Shown: positions 44,696 through 53,194, counted from the stretch's first letter. The stretch is 64,000 bases of DNA from Paenibacillus lutrae (GCF_009757775.1 NZ_RHLK01000005.1:186969-250968), one strand, 5' to 3'. Notes: generated from the sequence alone by a model not told the origin. A program made the numbers and translations.

Positions 44696-45550
44696 CTATA
44701 AGGTTACCGCTCCGCACAGCACACGGTCACGGCCCGGAATATCCACGCGGAATGTCTCTATATTTCCGTTGTCGGCTACCGTGACATACACCGTCCGGCC
44801 GTCGCGACCTCCGAATGTAAGATTCGTACAGTTCTTCCCATGCAGCTGAATTTCTTTGAGAATCTTACCTGCCGGAGAAATTTTAACGATAGTTCCTTTG
44901 CCAAAGCGCGTGCAGTATACATTCCCTTGGGCATCACAGCGCATTCCATCCAATCCGAAATCCGGGAATTCGATGAAAAGGCGTTTGTTGCTGACCGAGC
45001 CATCCGCAGACAGGTCATACGCCCAAATACGGCGCTGTACAGATTCGTTCACATAGAGTGTCTTCTCGTCTGCTGAGACTTCAATCCCATTCGTGGTCCC
45101 CATGTTACTCTCCAGCAAGGTAACTGTTCCGTCCGGTGTGATTCTCCAGATATTGCCCGTATTATTGCCCCAGTTCGGATCACTCGCCAGTACGATATCG
45201 GTTGCCGTAATCGCAATATCATTGGGCTGATTCATATCCGGACTGTGCCCGAGAACGGTCATCGCTTTAGTCGCCATATCAACCTTCCAGACGTTATGGT
45301 TCACATAATCCGCAATCAGCATTTCGCCGGCTCTGGTAAAACGGATCCCATTGCCGATGCTTGTTCCCGGCATGTTGAGGAATACACTGCAATCCCCCTT
45401 AGGCGTGACTCTGCCGATCGTACCTTGCTCTGCATAATTAACGGCATACAAGATACCTTGCGCGTCGCAGCCAGGCCCTTCAATTCCTGAAGTAAACCCT
45501 TGCGGCTCGGTCAAAACACGGCTTGTGAACAATTGTTCCTTATTCTCCAT
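44696..45550 (-). CDS. SMP-30/gluconolactonase family lactonase
   Basis: Six-bladed beta-propeller calcium enzyme that opens sugar lactones. The 284-residue protein has the blade signatures EGPGCDAQGILYAVNY near residue 24, ADYVNHNVWKVD near 80, NDIAITATDIVLASDPNW near 109 and DGMRCDAQGNVYCTRFGKG near 200 (catalytic Asp in LDGMRCD). AAGGAG precedes the ATG. It lies 97 bases downstream of the ROK regulator gene on the same strand, which may control it. Substrate lactone unknown. Confidence 0.86.
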   Translation of the reverse strand: MENKEQLFTSRVLTEPQGFTSGIEGPGCDAQGILYAVNYAEQGTIGRVTPKGDCSVFLNMPGTSIGNGIRFTRAGEMLIADYVNHNVWKVDMATKAMTVLGHSPDMNQPNDIAITATDIVLASDPNWGNNTGNIWRITPDGTVTLLESNMGTTNGIEVSADEKTLYVNESVQRRIWAYDLSADGSVSNKRLFIEFPDFGLDGMRCDAQGNVYCTRFGKGTIVKISPAGKILKEIQLHGKNCTNLTFGGRDGRTVYVTVADNGNIETFRVDIPGRDRVLCGAVTL

Positions 45551-45647
45551 ATCGCTCGCTCTCCTTCGTATTCCCGCACCGTCTGCTGCTCTTTTTGACC
45601 GGCAAAACTGCGGCAGCGGTTTTTATTGTAGTGGCACAGCCTTTTTG

Positions 45648-46859
45648 CTAGTGAAAAGAGAGCTGGCGTATGACGAGGCCCGCTGCGCCTATCGCCAGCG
45701 CCTCTTCACCAAAGCTTCCTTTGCTGAATAGAACTTGATAAGTCGGGTAATAATACGTCTTCTTGATAGCCGTCTGCGTTGCGGTGTAGAAGAACAAATC
45801 GCTTGCCGCAATCAGAGGGCCGCCCAGCACGACTCTCTCGGGGTGCATCATATTCAGCAGATTCGCGAGCCCGATACCGAAATACACGGCCGCCTGGGTG
45901 ATGACCTCGACTACCAGAGGATCGCCGGCAGCCAGCGCTTGGACAATTTCGCGGAAGGTGACCGCATCCGGATCACCGATACCCGACAGCGTACTGTGCC
46001 GTCCCTGCTTGAGCCGGGCCCGTGTTTCGCGCTCAATCGCATAGATTGAAGCATAGGACTCCAAGGCCCCGAAGTTGCCCTCCTGTGAGCGGGGCGAAAT
46101 CCCGTCCGTCTGAATAATCATCTGGCCGATAGAGCCCTCCATATCGACAGCGCCGTAGATAAGCTCACCCTCGCTTAACATGGATGAGCGCAGACCTACC
46201 CCGATATGCACATACAGCATATGGCGGAAAGAACGCTTCTGCCTGGACCAGGATTCCGCGAGGAGCGCCGTATTGGCTCCGTTATCAAGGAGAACAGGAA
46301 GGTCCAGACGCCGCTCCAGCAGGGCACGGACAGGCACTTCCTGCCAGCCCGGAGCCGGGAAATAACGAGGGTTCAGGATGACACCTTCACGCCGGTCAAC
46401 CGGCCCTACCGCTCCTATGCCCATACCCAGCACTCGATCTGCCGGTATTTCGCAGCGGCTGAGCATAGCTTCCGCTTCAGCCGCGATCTCCTCCAGTAGG
46501 ACATCCGGGGTCATCCGGCCGGTCATTTCCCACGTCCTGGAGTCAAGGACGTTCAAATGCATATCGGTCAACACAAGCCGGGTCAGTGTGCGCGAAATAT
46601 CAACTCCCAGCGCACAGCCGTAATCTGCCCTTACCTGGTAGAGGACAGGCCGTCTGCCGCCGGTTGAAGGGCCGTATCCCGATTCGGCGATCAGCTCCTG
46701 TTCACAAAGCTCATCAAGTAAGCGCGTTAGCGTGCTGACCGTCAGACCGCTTTTCTCAAGAAGTTCGATCTTGGACACGGTTCCTCCCTGACGGATCAGC
46801 TCGAAAATTTCTTTTTCTTTACGGTTTCCGATACGTTCGGTAATCGGCTTATTAGCCAT
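45648..46859 (-). CDS. ROK-family transcriptional regulator lacking the zinc-site cysteines
   Basis: N-terminal winged helix (about residues 15-70, SKIELLEKSGLTVSTLTRLLDEL) followed by a ROK sugar-kinase-like domain (GCALGVDISRTLTRLVLTD near 80, GMGIGAVGPVD near 143, LLDNGANTALLAE near 190). The usual CxCGxxGCxE zinc motif is replaced by SQEGNFGALES, without cysteines, and the EGSIGQM region is altered too, so kinase activity is unlikely. ATG 46859 overlaps the end of the second chromate transporter gene by eight bases. Inducer unknown. Confidence 0.87.
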   Translation of the reverse strand: MANKPITERIGNRKEKEIFELIRQGGTVSKIELLEKSGLTVSTLTRLLDELCEQELIAESGYGPSTGGRRPVLYQVRADYGCALGVDISRTLTRLVLTDMHLNVLDSRTWEMTGRMTPDVLLEEIAAEAEAMLSRCEIPADRVLGMGIGAVGPVDRREGVILNPRYFPAPGWQEVPVRALLERRLDLPVLLDNGANTALLAESWSRQKRSFRHMLYVHIGVGLRSSMLSEGELIYGAVDMEGSIGQMIIQTDGISPRSQEGNFGALESYASIYAIERETRARLKQGRHSTLSGIGDPDAVTFREIVQALAAGDPLVVEVITQAAVYFGIGLANLLNMMHPERVVLGGPLIAASDLFFYTATQTAIKKTYYYPTYQVLFSKGSFGEEALAIGAAGLVIRQLSFH

Positions 46860-47388
46860 AAATCGCCACACCTACTAGCGCACAAAGCAGAATTACGGAC
46901 AAAGGATGCATTCGATACCGTGTCAGGCCAAGCAGAGCAAAGCCGAAGATACCAGCCGATACGGCTGTTTTCCAGGTCAACCAGTCCTGCTGGAAATAAG
47001 TGAAGCCCTGCCGCAGGGCAGCTACGACGACCATGGCCGCCACAACAGGACGCAGTCCGTAGAAAACAGACTTCACGGTACGATGCGTACGGATCCGGAA
47101 AAAGAATCGTGCCACCGCCACGATCAGCACGGAAGATGGCATGACCATGCCCAGAAGTGCTGCCGCTGCCCCGGGAAGCCCAAGCATCCAATCGCCGATA
47201 TAAATGGCGCAATTGGTAGCAAGAGGCCCCGGTGCCATGCCCGATAGAGTAACAGCGTCGGCGAACTGTTCTGCTGTCATCCAGCCTTGGCTCTCCACTT
47301 CGTGCTCAATGGCCGGGATCATCGCGTAGCCGCCGCCGAACGAAAGAATGCCTATTTTAAGAAAGGTCCAGAATAATAGAATCAGCAT
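46852..47388 (-). CDS. Chromate transporter family, half-size protein (second of pair)
   Basis: Single CHR domain, 178 residues, with the conserved start FLKIGILSFGGGYAMIPAIEHEV and VTLSGMAPGPLATNCAIYIG. Half-size ChrA proteins act as pairs with opposite membrane topology; this and the preceding gene form such a pair. Chromate efflux is the named activity, though many family members may move other oxyanions. It ends inside the ROK regulator gene. Confidence 0.9.
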   Translation of the reverse strand: MLILLFWTFLKIGILSFGGGYAMIPAIEHEVESQGWMTAEQFADAVTLSGMAPGPLATNCAIYIGDWMLGLPGAAAALLGMVMPSSVLIVAVARFFFRIRTHRTVKSVFYGLRPVVAAMVVVAALRQGFTYFQQDWLTWKTAVSAGIFGFALLGLTRYRMHPLSVILLCALVGVAIYG

Positions 47389-47400
47389 CCCATCTTCCCC

Positions 47401-48069
47401 CTATATTCCTTCGCCGAAGTAGCCTTCGAATTCCGGATAACGCTTAGGTGAAGATGCAGTCGAATTCTCCGGCAGCGGGCGGGTCTTCGGTTCATAGCGG
47501 ACCGCCATGTGCAGCCGGTTCTTCACGGCTACAAGTACAAGACCTCCAGCAACAGCCAGCAGAATAATCAGCAGAGGATGAATCCCGGTAAACAGCAGAG
47601 CTGCCGCCGCAGCGGCGAATACCGACCATGTTGCACCGTCGAACACAGAGGAGCGGATAAGCCGTATACCCGCAAACGCGATGAGTGCCAGCACGGCCAT
47701 CTGAATGCCTTCCAAAGCCGCATTAACTTTAGGATAATGCTTGAACGATGAAAAGCCAATAGTAAGAATCATTACCAGGACAAAGGCAGGCAGAATCATT
47801 CCGCATACAGCAGCGCAAGCTCCGCCTGTTCCGCCCAGTTTATAGCCGATAAACGCGGAAGCATTTACTCCGACCCCTCCCGGCGCTGCGCCGGAGACGG
47901 AAATCACTTCCGCAAACTCTTCTTCCGACAGCCAGTTACGCCGGTGCACGATTTCACGCTGAAGAACGGGGAGCATGGCAAACCCGCCCCCAAAAGATAC
48001 AGGCGCAATACGTGCAAAAGAACCGAATAGGGAGATCCATAGCCTCAATCGTGGAACAAATTGTAACAT
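47401..48069 (-). CDS. Chromate transporter family, half-size protein (first of pair)
   Basis: Single CHR domain of about 222 residues with SFARIAPVSFGGGFAMLPVLQREIV and VSGAAPGGVGVNASAFIGY. A hydrophilic tail (about 30 residues, TRPLPENSTASSPKRYPEFEGYFGEGI region) is longer than in its partner. The start is uncertain: ATG 48069 has GAGG close upstream and a TTG lies nine bases earlier. Twelve bases separate it from its partner gene. Confidence 0.88.
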   Translation of the reverse strand: MLQFVPRLRLWISLFGSFARIAPVSFGGGFAMLPVLQREIVHRRNWLSEEEFAEVISVSGAAPGGVGVNASAFIGYKLGGTGGACAAVCGMILPAFVLVMILTIGFSSFKHYPKVNAALEGIQMAVLALIAFAGIRLIRSSVFDGATWSVFAAAAAALLFTGIHPLLIILLAVAGGLVLVAVKNRLHMAVRYEPKTRPLPENSTASSPKRYPEFEGYFGEGI

Positions 48070-48339
48070 ACGCCTCAACTACTTTCGTGTCTGATATCTG
48101 TGCTAGTCTTAGTGTAAACCACTTTATTTCATTTTGGAATAAACACTCGTACATTTTTCGTTATGTGAGCTTGAATTTTTAAATATGTTTTCGATTAGAT
48201 AGACTTAATTAATAAAACGATAAAAAGTTGGGCCGTTTTTGAAATTTCATCAATTTTAAAACAGCGTTTATTTCCGGGTGAAATAATAGGATTTTTACCT
48301 TTTTTTCGACAAAAACACACCCAAATTTCCAAGTTGTTT
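48070..48339. other. AT-rich intergenic region, no gene seen
   Basis: Divergent space between the chromate transporter operon and the GDPD gene, markedly AT-rich from 48160 to 48330. No open frame or RNA gene is supported; only the sigma-B-like promoter at its right end is annotated. Confidence 0.5.
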
Positions 48340-48364
48340 GTTTCATGCCAAGTCAGCCGGGTAA
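48340..48364 (+). promoter_or_regulatory. Sigma-B-like promoter of the GDPD gene
   Basis: GTTTCA (48340-48345), 13-base spacer, GGGTAA (48359-48364). Each hexamer differs at one base from the Bacillus sigma-B consensus (GTTTAA, GGGTAT). Confidence 0.5.
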
Positions 48365-48458
48365 ATAAAAGATGTTTCAGCAGGCCAAACTGACTACTAA
48401 TCCAAGCCGGTTATTCCCCGGGAAATTCCGGCCCACTACCATCAAGGAGGTTGATTAA

Positions 48459-49349
48459 GTGAAGAAGCTATTAACAGGAGTTCTGTCCGTTGCGATCATG
48501 TTGTCACTGTTGCCGGTACAAGCTTCAGCTGAAGAGGCTAAGCAACCTTGGACGAATGAGACCCTTATCGCGCACGGTCTAGGCAGCATATATGGACAGA
48601 CGCTAACGAATTCATACGAAGCATTTCTCGTCAATTACAACAAGGGGTACCGCGTATTTGAGGCGGATCTGATTCTGACAGCCGATAATGAGCTTGCGGC
48701 CCGTCATGATTGGTACCCATACTTGTCCGAAAGATTGCAGCCGACACTGCCCGAACATTTGAAGAATGGCCCGATTACGCTGGCTGAATTTAAAAAACAT
48801 AAAATTTTGAAAGCCTATAAGCCTTTGGATCTGGATGGAATATTGGAAATTCTTGTAGAATATCCGGATGTTTATTTTGTAACCGATACGAAAAGTGAAG
48901 ATCCTGCCGTATATAAAAAACAATTTGAGCTTATTGTCAAAAAAGCAAAAGCGATCGATCCGGCCCTCTTGGATCGTATCGTACCCGAATTGTTTGAAAT
49001 CGACATGATCAAAGACGTGAAGCAAATTCACGATTTCCCTAACTACCTGTTTTCTATCTATATGACCGGCTATACCGAGAAAGAAACGATTGCTCTAGTC
49101 AAGAAGCATAATATCAAAGCGGTTGCGATGCCGGTTGAAAGAGCTACCGCTTCCATGATTAGCGGGCTGAACAAACTGGGTGTACCGACTTACGTTCATA
49201 CCGTGAACGATCCCTATCAAGTCAAACGCCTGCAGCAAATTGGTGTACACGGATTTTATTCCGACTATATTGACTATTCGACACCTATGGCCCCTAAACT
49301 CGCCAATGCGGGGAGCCGGTTAGGCGGTAATGTAGCCGCAGCGCGTTAA
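48459..49349 (+). CDS. Secreted glycerophosphodiester phosphodiesterase-like protein
   Basis: Exported PLC-like phosphodiesterase of 296 residues. Signal peptide residues 1-24 (cleavage near ASA-EEA). Catalytic features: first His in LIAHGLG near residue 38, Glu/Asp in RVFEADLILTADNELAARHDW near 66 with the second His, and a C-terminal TVNDPYQVKRLQQIGVHGFYSDY. The start is GTG with AAGGAGG exactly eight bases upstream. It would hydrolyse glycerophosphodiesters or teichoic-acid-type substrates outside the cell. A sigma-B-like promoter suggests stress induction. Confidence 0.88.
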   Translation: MKKLLTGVLSVAIMLSLLPVQASAEEAKQPWTNETLIAHGLGSIYGQTLTNSYEAFLVNYNKGYRVFEADLILTADNELAARHDWYPYLSERLQPTLPEHLKNGPITLAEFKKHKILKAYKPLDLDGILEILVEYPDVYFVTDTKSEDPAVYKKQFELIVKKAKAIDPALLDRIVPELFEIDMIKDVKQIHDFPNYLFSIYMTGYTEKETIALVKKHNIKAVAMPVERATASMISGLNKLGVPTYVHTVNDPYQVKRLQQIGVHGFYSDYIDYSTPMAPKLANAGSRLGGNVAAAR

Positions 49350-49421
49350 TTTGCAGAGTGGAGTGGACAGCAAGCGTCAGCTGGCAGAACACACTGCTTC
49401 TCCCGATACTTAGATAGCAGT

Positions 49422-49575
49422 TACTAGCTACTGGATACCATATACCCGATTATAGATACGGGATACAGGCTACAAGATACTAGCTACCGGATATCGGATA
49501 TCGGATATCGAATATCAAGTACCGAGTACCGAGTATCGAGTATCGAGTATCGAGTATCGAGTATCGAGTATCGAC
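49422..49575. repeat. 22-unit heptanucleotide tandem repeat array
   Basis: The stretch divides without slip into 22 seven-base units of form TAYNNNN. The left nine or ten units are degenerate (for example TACTGGA, TACCCGA); the right part converges on TATCGGA and then on five identical TATCGAG copies. It is non-coding, 72 bases after the GDPD stop and before a perfect terminator. Confidence 0.85.
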
Positions 49576-49601
49576 CCATTGTCTTCCGGTAAAGAACAAG
49601 C

Positions 49602-49640
49602 AAAAAGGTGCACTCCTATTTAATAGGAGTGCACCTTTTT
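49602..49640. terminator. Perfect 19-base terminator after GDPD gene
   Basis: Arms 49602-49620 and 49622-49640 are perfectly complementary, flanked by A and T runs. Confidence 0.9.
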
Positions 49641-49705
49641 ATTCCCACTTATTATAAATTGCTTCAACGGTCAAGACCGATGCAGTAACAGGTGTACAAA
49701 CAACC

Positions 49706-49730
49706 AAAAACCGAATCCTTTCGGATTCGG
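49706..49730 (-). terminator. Intrinsic terminator after csbD
   Basis: CCGAATCC (49711-49718) pairs with GGATTCGG (49723-49730), followed on the minus strand by TTTTT. Confidence 0.85.
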
Positions 49731-49755
49731 CCTTCTATATATAAACCTGATGGCA

Positions 49756-49989
49756 TCAGATACGACGGTCGGCATCTACGGGTTCATCACCACGATAAGT
49801 GCTGGACCAGCGCTGATATTCATCCTCCGCTGCGTCCTTCGTATGACCGTAACGCTCCTGCAGCTTGCCGACCAGCTTTTCTTTCTCGCCGTTAATGACG
49901 TCCATATCATCATCTGTCAGCTTGCCCCATTGTTTTTGCGCTTCCCCTTTGAGCTGCTTCCATTTACCTTTAAATACATTGTTGTCCAT
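49756..49989 (-). CDS. csbD: CsbD-family general stress protein
   Basis: A 77-residue hydrophilic protein with the family pattern FKGKWKQLKGEAQKQWGKLTDDD and GEKEKLVGKLQERYGHTKDAAE. CsbD of B. subtilis belongs to the sigma-B general stress regulon; the molecular role is unknown. AAGGAG is ten bases before the ATG, and a sigma-B-like promoter lies about 55 bases upstream. Confidence 0.93.
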   Translation of the reverse strand: MDNNVFKGKWKQLKGEAQKQWGKLTDDDMDVINGEKEKLVGKLQERYGHTKDAAEDEYQRWSSTYRGDEPVDADRRI

Positions 49990-50042
49990 GGTATCTCATC
50001 TCCTTATGGGGTTAATTGTTCCTGTATCTCTACAACTCTTAA

Positions 50043-50068
50043 TTACCCTTAGGGTCAAGGTGCGAAAC
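50043..50068 (-). promoter_or_regulatory. Sigma-B-like promoter of csbD
   Basis: Minus strand GTTTCG (50068-50063), 14-base spacer, GGGTAA (50048-50043). Both elements are close to the Bacillus sigma-B pattern and the gene family fits that regulon. Confidence 0.55.
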
Positions 50069-50092
50069 AAACCTTTATGAGCCTTCGCATGG

Positions 50093-50132
50093 AAAAAGCC
50101 GACTCTCTCGGATACCCAAGCAGCGGTCGGCT
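50093..50132 (-). terminator. Hairpin with T tail in the csbD-dgaF gap
   Basis: AGCCGAC (50097-50103) pairs with GTCGGCT (50126-50132); minus strand ends TTTTT. It could end a transcript crossing the possible small gene at 50.25-50.47 kb. Confidence 0.5.
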
Positions 50133-50250
50133 ACATTCATTACACCATATTTCCTCCTGTACCAACAGGGGTATATTCAATTCATATAGGGATAAAAAAT
50201 ACTAATTTACAAGTTTCTGACTTACCGGAAAACGTTAAACGGACACTAAT

Positions 50251-50472
50251 TCAGCTCTTAGAGTTACCCGGGTCCTGTAATAATAGCTGTAAATCAAATC
50301 CATCCGGACAAAAAAAAGTGTACTCCCCAGAATGCGAGAGTACCAGAACGTGTGGAGTGTGAAATTGAAGCTGACCCGTGTCTTTATTACACCATAAATC
50401 AATAGGTCTCAAAAGGGATAAATTCAAAGCATATAGGGTACAATTGTCTACTTTGGGTACAGTTCGATACAT
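50251..50472 (-). CDS. Doubtful 73-residue open frame
   Basis: An ATG-started frame beginning MYRTVPKVDNCTLYALNLSL with no recognised domain and no good Shine-Dalgarno. It lies between two minus-strand hairpin terminators, which is the only contextual support. It may be a gene remnant or chance. The rest of the 530-base gap between csbD and dgaF shows no other coding signal. Confidence 0.18.
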   Translation of the reverse strand: MYRTVPKVDNCTLYALNLSLLRPIDLWCNKDTGQLQFHTPHVLVLSHSGEYTFFCPDGFDLQLLLQDPGNSKS

Positions 50473-50491
50473 TTCTGATGACCAGCCAAAG

Positions 50492-50526
50492 AAAAAACCT
50501 CATGTAGCCGGATAGGCGGCATGAGG
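50492..50526 (-). terminator. Intrinsic terminator after dgaF
   Basis: CCTCATG (50498-50504) pairs with CATGAGG (50520-50526), with inner CCG/CGG; minus strand continues TTTTTT. It closes the DUF4310-4312 cluster. Confidence 0.8.
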
Positions 50527-50605
50527 CCATTCCTTGTATATTGGCAGCGCTTGCTAGGCTTACACTCCTTAAAGTTCAGCTGAGCAGCAGCTTTACGACA
50601 ATCTC

Positions 50606-51328
50606 TTACGAAATCGCACGCATTAATTCTTTTACATCTTCAATGCGGGTTAAACCTGTCGCCTTGTCGATAATCGACGTGTATACGTGCGGAATTATGA
50701 TCTCAGCGCCATTCTCTGCACATACTTCTACAACACGGCCGATCGTATCGATGTCGATTCCGCCAGTCGGTTCGAAGATTTTAATGCCTTGGGCAACGGA
50801 TGCTTTTACCATAGCCGCAAGCTCGTCCAGGTGATCTACGCCGCCGATCGGGTAGAATTTCACGGAGTGGATGCCGATTTCAGCGAGCATAGCTGCAGCA
50901 GCTTCACAAGAAACCGTGTCGTTCTCGAACTGGGCACTTGTCGGGCCGGTTGCGATTCTAACCTGGCCGGCAGTTCCGCTCGGGGTGATCAGAGCGTTGA
51001 CCAGTGTATCCGGGCTACCCGCTGCGCGCATAGCACCCAGTGTATAGCCTGCTGCTGGGAATACTTGATTCACGTGAGCCGGTTTGGTGCGGATCGAAAC
51101 ATCTACGACTTTGCTCCACATAGCCGGATCTCCTGCACCCAGACCTACCGAGACAGGCACGCCCGCTTGTTGAAACTCGTCCACTGTCTGGACGGCTTCA
51201 TCTACGGAAGCGAAGTTTTTAACCATCAGTCCCACGTAAACGCGGCCTTCCGCTGCATCCACAATTTGCTTCGCGTTTTCAGCAGTTTTTGCAAGAACAT
51301 TTAATTTGATCGTAGGTTGTTGTGACAT
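50606..51328 (-). CDS. dgaF: KDPG-type aldolase (DgaF family)
   Basis: Cleaves 2-keto-3-deoxy-6-phosphogluconate to pyruvate and glyceraldehyde-3-phosphate. The 240-residue protein has the family start KLNVLAKTAENAKQIVDAAEGRVYVG, VSVGLGAGDPAMW near residue 59, PAHVNQVFPAAGYT near 83, and the Schiff-base Lys157 in HSVKFYPIGG, with IKIFEPTGGID near 188. DgaF works with DgaE in Salmonella D-glucosaminate breakdown. GGAGAG is six bases before the ATG. Last gene of the nine-gene unit. Confidence 0.9.
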   Translation of the reverse strand: MSQQPTIKLNVLAKTAENAKQIVDAAEGRVYVGLMVKNFASVDEAVQTVDEFQQAGVPVSVGLGAGDPAMWSKVVDVSIRTKPAHVNQVFPAAGYTLGAMRAAGSPDTLVNALITPSGTAGQVRIATGPTSAQFENDTVSCEAAAAMLAEIGIHSVKFYPIGGVDHLDELAAMVKASVAQGIKIFEPTGGIDIDTIGRVVEVCAENGAEIIIPHVYTSIIDKATGLTRIEDVKELMRAIS

Positions 51329-51361
51329 ATCGTTCTCTCCATCTCCCTTTTCTTTAACGGA

Positions 51362-52462
51362 TTAAGCTTGCAGAATCGCTTTGATTCTCTCCGCAATGAT
51401 CTTCTCCTGTCCAACCAGAAGCGGACGCGGGTCAATGCTGATCATGCCCAGGTTCGCATAATGATTGCGGGTATACACGGCAGGATTACCGGCTTCGAGC
51501 TCTTTAATCAGTTCATAAGCCGTCTTGCCTGCTGCCTTGGGATCAATCGTCAACTGCGCACGATAGATAGCGCGTCCCGCTTCATCCTGCAGGATAGCTC
51601 CTCTGACACCAGGAACACTCTGCAGCTCGGCGATCAGCCACTCCATACGCTCACGCTGCTGCTCGGACTCATCCGGACGGTTGTCATAACGGCGAAGCGC
51701 CGTCAGCAATCCGACGATGCCCTCTTTGCCGATCTTCATCGGGCGTCCGACTCCCTTGTACTGGGCGCGGCACGCTTCCATCAGATCCGCACGTCCGCAA
51801 ATGAAGCCGGATGTCGGGCCTTCCAGTGCTTTACCGCCACTATATACCACGATTTCCACACCCATGGCAACATATTTGCGGAAATCTTCCTCGGCTGCAG
51901 CGTCTACGATCAGAGGAATCCCCTTCTCTTTGGCAATGGCAGCCATCGTCTCAATGGACTGCATTCCCTTCTGCACCGCATGGTGAGATTTCACGTAGAG
52001 CAGAGCAGCGGTTCTATCCGTAACCGCTTCTGCAATATGATCCTTCTCGACATGGTTGGCTTGGCCCACTTCAATGACCTTGCCCCCACCGATTGCGATC
52101 ATCTGTGGAATAGAGGCTCCAAAGTGAACCGAGTGTCCCTTTTGGATGATGATCTCGTTACGGAGGCCATCCGTGAGCGGAATGCGTTCAATCAGACTGA
52201 GGCTCTTGCCCGCAATAACGGCTGCGACCGAGATCGCGATGCCCCCGGCTGCTCCGGTTGTCGGACAGCCGTCTTCGGCGCCCGTCACCTCGGCAATCAC
52301 TTTGCCGGCCTGTACCATCAGTTCACTGATATCCACATAATCCTTCGCCGCCTCCGCAACAGCCGCCGCCACGTCTTCGTGGACGGCACTGGCGCCGAGT
52401 GCGGTCATTTTACCGCTTGCATTAATTACTTGTCTGCATCCGTACTGCTCAAAGATACTCAT
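51362..52462 (-). CDS. dgaE: D-glucosaminate-6-phosphate ammonia-lyase-like PLP enzyme (DgaE family)
   Basis: SelA-like fold-type-I PLP enzyme that removes ammonia from a 2-amino-2-deoxy sugar acid phosphate to give KDPG. In the 366-residue protein the PLP-bound Lys211 is in YSGGKALEGPTSGF, Asp187 in PLIVDAAAEEDF contacts the cofactor, and TGAAGGIAISVAA near 69 binds phosphate. The N-terminus YGCRQVINASGKMTALGAS is typical. AGGAGAG precedes the ATG. The product feeds dgaF 33 bases downstream. The actual substrate may be an isomer of glucosaminate-6-phosphate. Confidence 0.9.
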   Translation of the reverse strand: MSIFEQYGCRQVINASGKMTALGASAVHEDVAAAVAEAAKDYVDISELMVQAGKVIAEVTGAEDGCPTTGAAGGIAISVAAVIAGKSLSLIERIPLTDGLRNEIIIQKGHSVHFGASIPQMIAIGGGKVIEVGQANHVEKDHIAEAVTDRTAALLYVKSHHAVQKGMQSIETMAAIAKEKGIPLIVDAAAEEDFRKYVAMGVEIVVYSGGKALEGPTSGFICGRADLMEACRAQYKGVGRPMKIGKEGIVGLLTALRRYDNRPDESEQQRERMEWLIAELQSVPGVRGAILQDEAGRAIYRAQLTIDPKAAGKTAYELIKELEAGNPAVYTRNHYANLGMISIDPRPLLVGQEKIIAERIKAILQA

Positions 52463-52541
52463 GGTCTCTCTCCTCTATCCTTGATTTGAATCCATGGTAT
52501 GAACATCTTGCTGCTGATTTTGTATCCGTATTCCGTGTAGG

Positions 52542-53192
52542 TTATTTCGTCACGATCGGGAAGATTGCACCCAGAATCATAGCTCCGATAATCGCGCCAC
52601 CGGCAATCGGTTTTTTATAGTAGTAGAAAATAGCTGCACCGATCGTCGCACCGATTCCGACGGGAATCGAAGCCATAACCGCAGAGATTACAATCAGCGG
52701 GCCCAGATAACGGCCAGAGGCATTACCCGCTCCCATCATGACATCGGCACCAAAGGTTGAATTGGACGCATTGATCGTATATTTACGGATCAGAATGATA
52801 ACTCCGCCTACGGCTACACCAAGAACGGCTCCAGTAAGCAAAGAAAGCGGGAAGTTGGTCAGCGGAGCCGTCATGCCTGCTCCAAGCATCAGGGCAGGAA
52901 CACCGATACCGATACCCGTCTGCAGGGAACCGCCGATATCCAGAATACCGACTAGCGGAGCTTCCAGAATACGGGCAAACAAGAAGCTCGCTCCGAATGC
53001 CGCTGCGGCGCCGTAGGCACCACCTTTGATACCTGCTTCAAGCATAGCTACGATAGCAATATCGTTGAAAGCACCTACATGATATACATAGTATAAGTGA
53101 GTTCCGGCAAAAATCCCAGAGGAAAGACAAGCGACGAATAAAACAAATGCCCATTCGGAATACCAGAAGCCTTTTTGCAAGTTGTTTTCCAT
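52542..53192 (-). CDS. DUF4310 integral membrane protein
   Basis: A 216-residue, glycine-rich protein with five or six hydrophobic segments (FVLFVACLSSGIFAGTHLYY, GAYGAAAAFGASFLFARIL, GIGVPALMLGAGMTAPL, then LLTGAVLGVAVGGVIILIRKY and two C-terminal segments). The family DUF4310 occurs beside DUF4311, DUF4312, SFCGS, DgaE and DgaF genes and has no known function. Its repeated G-rich helices resemble membrane transport subunits. Only two bases separate its ATG from the DUF4311 stop, so the two are coupled and probably form one complex. Confidence 0.87.
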   Translation of the reverse strand: MENNLQKGFWYSEWAFVLFVACLSSGIFAGTHLYYVYHVGAFNDIAIVAMLEAGIKGGAYGAAAAFGASFLFARILEAPLVGILDIGGSLQTGIGIGVPALMLGAGMTAPLTNFPLSLLTGAVLGVAVGGVIILIRKYTINASNSTFGADVMMGAGNASGRYLGPLIVISAVMASIPVGIGATIGAAIFYYYKKPIAGGAIIGAMILGAIFPIVTK

Positions 53193-53194
53193 GG

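Noticed and set aside
49422-49575. Heptad array considered as a CRISPR or an origin repeat
   Set aside because: Units are seven bases without spacers, there are no cas genes, and no dnaA or rep gene or DnaA boxes are present.
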